Assembly: GCA_964504665.1 (NCBI GenBank)
Contig: CAZDEH010000030.1
Coordinates: 1-9,644, forward strand
DNA from: STC-54 sp964504665
Lineage (GTDB): Bacteria > Patescibacteriota > Microgenomatia > Daviesbacterales > UBA10151
Reading direction: 5' to 3'
DNA: 9,644 bases
A program made the translations under genes and the position numbers. Position 1 is the stretch's first letter; every line of letters begins with the position of its first letter. The notes beneath the pieces were generated by a model. The model saw only the letters and a program-made list of their open reading frames with translations. It was not told the DNA's origin and ran no database searches. Below, in pieces: positions 5,858-9,644 of the stretch.

Positions 5858-7093
5858 ATGAGCAAGCTCTTGGTAGCAATTCTTCTGTCAACTATTTTAT
5901 TAATACCTTTAATACCTCCTTTTGAATCCTTGGGTTATGAAGAAAGCAAAACTCTCTTTTTTATTACCGTTACTTCTTTTTCAGCTTTAATTTGGGTCTT
6001 TTTTAGAACTAAGCAATCTTTTACTAAAACTGATCCTTGGATCAAAAATTTAGTTCTACTTTTTATTGTTTCTTTGGGTATTACAAGTTTGTTAGGTGTA
6101 AACCCCAAGATTAGTTTTTTCGGGCAAGCTCCTTATTATCAAAGCTGGATTTTTTATGCTTTAGGTGGAATATTTTTCTTTTTTGTTTCCTTAACTAAGA
6201 TAAAACTAAAAGTTTGGAGTTTAGTCCTAACATTAAGCAGCCTAATTGTTGCTTTTTTAGCTTTAAAGGATTGGTTATTATTACAGGCAGGGATAAATGT
6301 GGCAACTTATGCAGGAAGGGTTGTTTCAAGTTTTGGACAACCTAATTTTTATGCAGGTTTTTTATTACTAAACCTACCTTTTGCTTATTATCTAATTAAA
6401 TCTGAAGAAAAAATTTTAAAAAGAGCAGGGTGGGTGGGGATGGTTGGGGAGGTAATGGGTATTATAGTAAGCTTTTCATTTGCCGCGATTGGTTTATTGG
6501 GAGCATTATGCTTGGGATTTTTAATCAGCAGGTTTGGTTGGAAATTAAGATTACTGTTAACTGTAGTCTCGTTACTTGTAATAGTTGGCTCTTTCGTTTC
6601 ATCATGGTATTTTTTAACAGGAGTAGCTTGGGAAGAACTCGATAAGCCTCCAAGATACGATTGGTATTATCATGAGTTTCCAGAGAGGGGATTTTTTCTT
6701 TGGCAGTCTAAATGGAGTGAAAATCCTGAAAAAAGGTTGTATATTTGGCCAGTAGTTGGAGAATTAATTTTCAAAAGACCATTTTTAGGGTATGGATTGG
6801 AAAATATGGCAGGGGAGGTTCGCAGCTCTTCTATATCATGGCGCCATGGGATAAGTAACTTATGGATTGACCGTTCTCACAATTATATTTTAGATTTGCT
6901 TTTTTTCGGAGGAATAGTAGGTCTTTATTTTTGGATTGTTTTAGTATGGGCAATGTTAAAAAAGGCAAAAGGACTAATACTAGCTTCATTAATTTTATAT
7001 CTCATCTGGATTCAGTTCCAAAACCAGTCAGTGGTACATATTATATATTTTTGGTTGTTGGCAGGTTTAATTGATAGAAATGATTGTGTTTAA
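5858..7093 (+). CDS. O-antigen ligase/polymerase-like membrane protein (Wzy/WaaL family)
   Basis: A 411-residue polytopic membrane protein with about ten hydrophobic segments (roughly 5-22, 32-49, 63-80, 97-112, 119-141, 163-180, 199-224, 231-254, 344-368, 372-404). The large extracytoplasmic loop (about 255-343) has the family marks: R293 in EKRLYIWPVVGELIFKRP, LGYGLENM (310-317) and DRSHNYILDLL (338-348), where the His-Asn pair matches the conserved HNxxL motif. GRVVSSFGQPNFYAG (153-167) is the other typical block. Members polymerise lipid-linked glycan repeat units or ligate them to lipid or protein; which applies here is not readable, and no glycosyltransferases are in the window. It starts 18 nt after the AbiEii-like gene without an SD and could be read from the same transcript. 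The product may decorate the Ser/Thr-rich surface proteins nearby, as protein O-oligosaccharyltransferases are in this family (inference). Confidence 0.8.
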   Translation: MSKLLVAILLSTILLIPLIPPFESLGYEESKTLFFITVTSFSALIWVFFRTKQSFTKTDPWIKNLVLLFIVSLGITSLLGVNPKISFFGQAPYYQSWIFYALGGIFFFFVSLTKIKLKVWSLVLTLSSLIVAFLALKDWLLLQAGINVATYAGRVVSSFGQPNFYAGFLLLNLPFAYYLIKSEEKILKRAGWVGMVGEVMGIIVSFSFAAIGLLGALCLGFLISRFGWKLRLLLTVVSLLVIVGSFVSSWYFLTGVAWEELDKPPRYDWYYHEFPERGFFLWQSKWSENPEKRLYIWPVVGELIFKRPFLGYGLENMAGEVRSSSISWRHGISNLWIDRSHNYILDLLFFGGIVGLYFWIVLVWAMLKKAKGLILASLILYLIWIQFQNQSVVHIIYFWLLAGLIDRNDCV

Positions 7094-7097
7094 TATC

Positions 7098-7103
7098 TTG
7101 ACA
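7098..7103 (+). promoter_or_regulatory. Orphaned -35 box left of the IS
   Basis: A perfect TTGACA sits in the short stretch between the ligase-like gene and the IS. Before the insertion it would have lain about 30 nt upstream of the ATG now at 8316, so it may be part of that gene's original promoter, with TACTAA (7123-7128) as a poor -10 at 19 bp. The IS now separates this region from the gene. Confidence 0.25.
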
Positions 7104-7125
7104 ATTATTTTGTAATGCCTCTTAC

Positions 7126-7133
7126 TAAAAGTA
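7126..7133. repeat. Target-site duplication, left copy (TAAAAGTA)
   Basis: TAAAAGTA occurs here directly before the IS left end and again at 8309-8316 directly after the right end, as expected from staggered cutting by a DDE transposase. Confidence 0.6.
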
Positions 7134-7135
7134 GG

Positions 7136-7147
7136 ACTTACGCACTT
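7136..7147 (+). repeat. IS left inverted repeat
   Basis: ACTTACGCACTT matches the reverse complement of the right end (ACTTACGCAATT) in 11 of 12 positions. Confidence 0.7.
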
Positions 7148-7234
7148 GATAATGTAGATTTTGTAATTTTAACCACTAGGAATATATCCCAGATGAGATT
7201 TGTGCCTGTTTAGTATACTGCCCTAAAATTTACT

Positions 7235-8236
7235 TTAAGTTTTTACAGGTAAGGGTATCATGGGTTGTTTAAGGTAGGCAAAGAGTGAATCTTGGATGAT
7301 TTTCCTCTTGGCTTCATACCAGGTTATGTTTTCTTCCAACCGCTTCTTTTCTAAAGCCAGGAAGGAAAGAATACTGCAAAATATATGTGTTCTTTGGGCT
7401 CTTTTTACTCTTGATTGACACATTTCAACTCCAACTGTTTGTTTTAACCCTCTGTGATATTCTTCAATCTTCCATCTTTGAGCAGCAGCCTCTCTGGCGT
7501 CCTTGAGTGAAAGAGTCAAGTCATTGGTACCAATATATTCCTTGTTTCCATTTTGGAAATCAATCAGAAATACTTTTACCATACCAAAGCCTTTTAAGTG
7601 GAGGATTCTTCCTTCATTTTCCGGTATTTCAACTTCTTTTAAAGGATGCCTGTTTTCTTTACCTGGAGCAATGGATACTAATCTATTCGATTTTAATCTG
7701 GTGACAAATATCCAGCTATATTCATGGATTAGTTTTAAGCAGCTTAAGGAAGCATAAAATCCATCCATCAGCACCAGTTCCGGATTAAATCCTCTGGTCC
7801 TGGCTGTTTTAAGCATCTCTCTAAAATGATCCAGTTTGGTATTACCATCCTCATCTTTGGCATAAATTCTGAAATCAACCGGAATATGTTCATCTTTTTC
7901 CTTACCTCCGGTCCAAAGAAGTGTGGTTAAACCAATCCCAAATACCACATCGTGATGAGTACCGGAGTATTGCCATTTAGACAGACCAATTTGTTTGCCA
8001 TACGGATGATCCAATACTGAATCATCACAGATTAAATATCCTGAAGATAAATTAACAAACCGGCTGGAATATTCCCAGAGTACTTTAGGTGTTAGTTTGG
8101 TTTTAGACAAAAACCTGGAGACTGAGTCATGAGACAGACTATCAGTTAAAGTAGCAAAGTTAGTAGCAGTGAAATTGTTTTGTGTAGCAATTAAAAAGTG
8201 ACAGTAGCTTTCTTTAGAACACTTTCTTTTTACCAA
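7235..8236 (-). CDS. DDE transposase, IS4/IS701-like
   Basis: A 333-residue RNase H-fold transposase that cuts and joins the ends of the surrounding element. The catalytic acids are visible: D71/D72 in YLICDDSVLDHPYGK, D158 in ELVLMDGFY, and E258/E259 in QRWKIEEYHRGLKQ, the last being the YREK-like block of the IS4 superfamily (Arg, Glu and Lys in place). The N-terminal SLSHDSVSRFLS (33-44) resembles the DNA-binding start of this group. The start is TTG, supported by a strong SD, AGGTGGTGA (8243-8251), 6 nt upstream on the minus strand. A -10-like TAAGAT (8270-8265) may be its promoter. No frameshift or internal stop is present, so it is probably functional. Assignment to the DDE/IS4-like superfamily is secure; the exact IS family is not. 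Confidence 0.88.
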   Translation of the reverse strand: MVKRKCSKESYCHFLIATQNNFTATNFATLTDSLSHDSVSRFLSKTKLTPKVLWEYSSRFVNLSSGYLICDDSVLDHPYGKQIGLSKWQYSGTHHDVVFGIGLTTLLWTGGKEKDEHIPVDFRIYAKDEDGNTKLDHFREMLKTARTRGFNPELVLMDGFYASLSCLKLIHEYSWIFVTRLKSNRLVSIAPGKENRHPLKEVEIPENEGRILHLKGFGMVKVFLIDFQNGNKEYIGTNDLTLSLKDAREAAAQRWKIEEYHRGLKQTVGVEMCQSRVKRAQRTHIFCSILSFLALEKKRLEENITWYEAKRKIIQDSLFAYLKQPMIPLPVKT

Positions 8237-8242
8237 TTTGAG

Positions 8243-8251
8243 TCACCACCT
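8243..8251 (-). promoter_or_regulatory. Shine-Dalgarno that fixes the TTG start of the transposase
   Basis: On the minus strand, AGGTGGTGA is one base from the ideal AGGAGGTGA and lies 6 nt before the TTG at 8236-8234, which supports this non-ATG start. Confidence 0.7.
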
Positions 8252-8292
8252 AACTTCCGTCTTTATCTTAAATTCTAACAAATTAGTGGGTT

Positions 8293-8304
8293 AATTGCGT
8301 AAGT
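8293..8304 (-). repeat. IS right inverted repeat
   Basis: Read on the minus strand this is ACTTACGCAATT, pairing with the left end. It also forms the apparent upstream extension of the next gene's reading frame. Confidence 0.7.
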
Positions 8305-8308
8305 TGTG

Positions 8309-8316
8309 TAAAAGTA
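8309..8316. repeat. Target-site duplication, right copy (TAAAAGTA)
   Basis: Second copy of the 8-bp direct repeat flanking the IS. Its last base is the A of the ATG at 8316. Confidence 0.6.
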
Positions 8317-8726
8317 TGGGAAAAAAAGAAAAGGGATCAGTGCCAATATTAATAATGGTGGCTATTGTGGGAATATTAGGATTTGTGGCAATTGCCAACT
8401 TCGCTCCTTTTAAAGATAAATTATTTAGCTCTCTTTATCCTAAACCTCCATCTCACGCAGCCAGCATATCCGGTCCTACAACACCCACACCAACTAAATC
8501 AGTTTCCAGTCCCATAACTCTTACACCAACTCCTATAATTTGTCAGGTTGGGTTAAAAACAATTACTTATGCTAACGATTGTGGAAAAGGAAAATCAAAA
8601 GCAGCTACTTATACCTGTTATGATGGTTTATCCGGAAAATTGGGGGATGGTAAAAGGTGTGTTACAAATACCTCTTTACTAGATTCTGCCAAAACAATCT
8701 GCCAGGGACGTTTTTCTTGTTTGTGA
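8316..8726 (+). CDS. Small membrane-anchored protein with six-Cys C-terminal domain
   Basis: A 136-residue protein. After MGKKEKG it has one hydrophobic segment (about 9-29, PILIMVAIVGILGFVAI) that could act as a pilin-like or uncleaved signal anchor, then a flexible Ser/Pro/Thr region (about 43-74, with short PTPT linkers), then a 61-residue domain with cysteines at 76, 89, 101, 115, 129 and 135. That domain matches the end of the protein at 3-1580 in about 41 of 61 positions, with identical cysteine spacing. It probably displays the domain outside the cell, stabilised by disulphides; its ligand is unknown. The frame also has a TTG at 8295, but that lies inside the IS end, so ATG 8316 is preferred. 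There is no SD, and the IS separates the gene from its former upstream DNA, so its present expression is uncertain. Confidence 0.8.
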   Translation: MGKKEKGSVPILIMVAIVGILGFVAIANFAPFKDKLFSSLYPKPPSHAASISGPTTPTPTKSVSSPITLTPTPIICQVGLKTITYANDCGKGKSKAATYTCYDGLSGKLGDGKRCVTNTSLLDSAKTICQGRFSCL

Positions 8727-8762
8727 TATTGACAGGATAAATTTATTATGTTTTGCTTAAAT

Positions 8763-8768
8763 TAAGAT
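8763..8768 (+). promoter_or_regulatory. -10-like TAAGAT before the last gene (probable leaderless start)
   Basis: TAAGAT lies 5 nt before the ATG at 8774, inside TTAAGATAA, the same 9-mer found just before the kinase gene. No SD is present. A perfect TTGACA at 8729-8734 is too far away (28 bp) to be its -35. Confidence 0.3.
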
Positions 8769-8773
8769 AAGAA

Positions 8774-9644
8774 ATGCAATATTACTGTCCAAAGAATTCA
8801 CAAGCAGGTTTTGCTCAAATATTAATTCTGGTACTACTTTTAGTAGGGTTAGCAGCAGGTGTTTATCTTGTTCAGCAGCAAACTAACTTTTTTCCAAAAG
8901 CTTCAACGCTTCAGTCAGTTTCAAGACCCATAACTCCCAAACAAGAATATACTTTAGTCCCTTCTACCTCCTCCACAGTCTATCTGACTGATAGCTCATC
9001 AAATCCTAAAACAGGCTATCATGCTACTTTAACCCTTAAAGATAAAAAAGAAGCTGTAGTAGCTGATCAGAGTGGCATGACTTACACTTGGACAGCCAGT
9101 AATGCTAATGTGGTAAAAGTTGCTCCATCTTCTTATTGTGCTTCAGGAGTAAATACACCATGCCCTCAGGCAGCAGCTGATTTATCTGGAGGAACACCCG
9201 GTACTGCAACAGTTACAGCAGTTGTAACCAGAAATAAAAAAACTTTAGCCCAAACCACTTTTAATGTGGTAGTCAAGCCCTCTCCTACTCCTACTCCAAC
9301 ACCAAGTCCAGTTACAGGCATAAAAGTAGATAAAAACACAGTGGAAGTTACCCTTGATAAAGTTAATGCCCAATATGGTTTGATTTATGGTACTGGGTTT
9401 AAGATCACCAGTATTGATGCCAATGGTTGGCAGATTAAGTATAACGAACCTACTTCAGGACAAGGTTTTTATGAGTCTTCCGGGGGAATAGTTCCAGGAG
9501 GCATTGCTACTATTAGATCTTATATAAACTCCAGTAAAGCTGTTGGGACTTATACAGGCTCTGCTACAGTGATGTATTCTAAAAATAACGTTTGGTATAA
9601 CGGTCCATCTGTTGTCTATAAAATTACTTTAATAGATAGCTCTG
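8774..9644 (+). CDS. Anchored surface protein with Ig-like modules (3' partial)
   Basis: An open frame runs off the right edge; 290 codons are visible. MQYYCPKNSQAG precedes a hydrophobic segment (about 13-33, ending VYLVQQQTNFFPKAS), the standard export/anchor form of Microgenomates-type surface proteins and the same layout as the preceding small protein. A beta-rich, Ig-like (Big-type) module at about 57-168 includes TYTWTASNANVVKV and the cysteine pair C122/C130. A PSPTPTPTPSP linker (169-179) leads to a second beta-rich module from about 182, with VTGIKVDKNTVEVTL then a Gly-rich segment, still open at 290. It is presumably displayed on the envelope, perhaps with more modules and possibly the same six-Cys domain at its missing end (untested). 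It follows the small six-Cys gene by 47 bp. No enzymatic motif is seen. Confidence 0.8.
   Translation, partial: MQYYCPKNSQAGFAQILILVLLLVGLAAGVYLVQQQTNFFPKASTLQSVSRPITPKQEYTLVPSTSSTVYLTDSSSNPKTGYHATLTLKDKKEAVVADQSGMTYTWTASNANVVKVAPSSYCASGVNTPCPQAAADLSGGTPGTATVTAVVTRNKKTLAQTTFNVVVKPSPTPTPTPSPVTGIKVDKNTVEVTLDKVNAQYGLIYGTGFKITSIDANGWQIKYNEPTSGQGFYESSGGIVPGGIATIRSYINSSKAVGTYTGSATVMYSKNNVWYNGPSVVYKITLIDSS

Larger units (their letters stand above)
7134..8308 (-). mobile_element. Complete insertion sequence, about 1175 bp, IS4/IS701-like
   Basis: One full-length transposase gene on the minus strand is bounded by short imperfect inverted repeats sharing ACTTACGCA-n-TT: 7136-7147 on the left, and 8293-8304 read in reverse on the right. 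The outermost 2-4 bases differ (GG on the left, CACA on the right), so the boundaries are uncertain by about 2 bp. An 8-bp direct repeat, TAAAAGTA, flanks the element. About 100 bp lie between the left repeat and the transposase stop with no other gene. The intact reading frame and clean flanks point to a relatively recent insertion. Confidence 0.75.

Noticed and set aside
6430..6645. Alternative-frame open reading inside the ligase-like gene
   Set aside because: It is an out-of-frame shadow of a clear membrane protein with family motifs.
7503..7757. Two plus-strand open frames opposite the transposase
   Set aside because: Both are antisense shadows of an intact transposase with catalytic residues.
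8238..8269. Outward-facing promoter at the IS right end driving the small six-Cys gene
   Set aside because: TTGAGT is a partial -35, but the only -10-like match (TATCTT) is 20 bp away and weak; not enough to call.
8295..8315. TTG start adding seven residues to the small six-Cys protein
   Set aside because: This stretch is IS end plus duplicated target; no SD is present, and ATG 8316 fits the KKEKG-plus-hydrophobic start typical of such proteins. It remains possible only as a post-insertion start.
8729..8757. TTGACA-based sigma-70 promoter for the last gene
   Set aside because: The -35 is perfect, but 17 bp downstream the sequence is TTTGCT, and the nearby TATTAT (8744-8749) and TTAAAT (8757-8762) are at the wrong distance.
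1..9644. Reassigned TGA codon as in Gracilibacteria/Absconditabacteria
   Set aside because: All long frames are free of internal TGA and several genes end with TGA at the expected family C-terminus.

Overview
The window looks like a chromosomal segment of an uncultivated Patescibacteria/CPR bacterium, most likely of the Microgenomates type. The evidence is AT-rich DNA, secreted proteins with long Pro-Thr linkers behind a single N-terminal hydrophobic segment, a shortened phosphoglycerate kinase, an ECF sigma factor next to DUF5667-like and DUF5666-like proteins, and several genes with no Shine-Dalgarno (SD) sequence. No gene has an internal TGA, and TGA ends several genes, so the standard bacterial code fits and code 25 does not. 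The lineage is inferred from protein style; no rRNA marker is present.

Layout. 3-1580: C-terminal part of a large modular surface protein (Pro-Thr linkers, dockerin-like calcium loops, beta-rich modules, a 61-residue six-cysteine C-terminal domain). 1622-2593: short phosphoglycerate kinase carrying an in-frame 7-bp tandem repeat. 2667-3320: VapBC-type toxin-antitoxin pair. 3381-3761 (minus strand): secreted DUF5666-like protein, divergent from 3857-4980, an ECF sigma factor and a membrane anti-sigma-like DUF5667 protein. 4998-5839: 64-residue protein overlapping an AbiEii-type nucleotidyltransferase toxin. 5858-7093: O-antigen ligase/polymerase-like membrane protein. 7134-8308: apparently intact insertion sequence. 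8316-8726: small membrane-anchored protein ending in the same six-cysteine domain as the first protein. 8774-9644: start of another anchored, Ig-like, Pro-Thr-linked protein that runs off the window.

How the parts fit. Both edges encode envelope-displayed proteins and the middle holds an envelope glycan gene, so the segment is mostly about the cell surface, with two toxin-antitoxin units and an IS typical of a variable region. The best candidates for something undescribed are: (a) the paired 61-residue six-Cys domain with identical cysteine spacing; (b) a compact divergent ECF promoter in which one TGTTACA/TGTAACA element serves as -35 in both directions with 16-bp spacers, which would link sigma factor, anti-sigma and secreted DUF5666 protein in one autoregulated unit; (c) the IS, which landed at the start codon of the small six-Cys protein, with the 8-bp target duplication ending on the A of its ATG; and (d) the heptanucleotide repeat in the kinase gene, whose copy number would change the reading frame.
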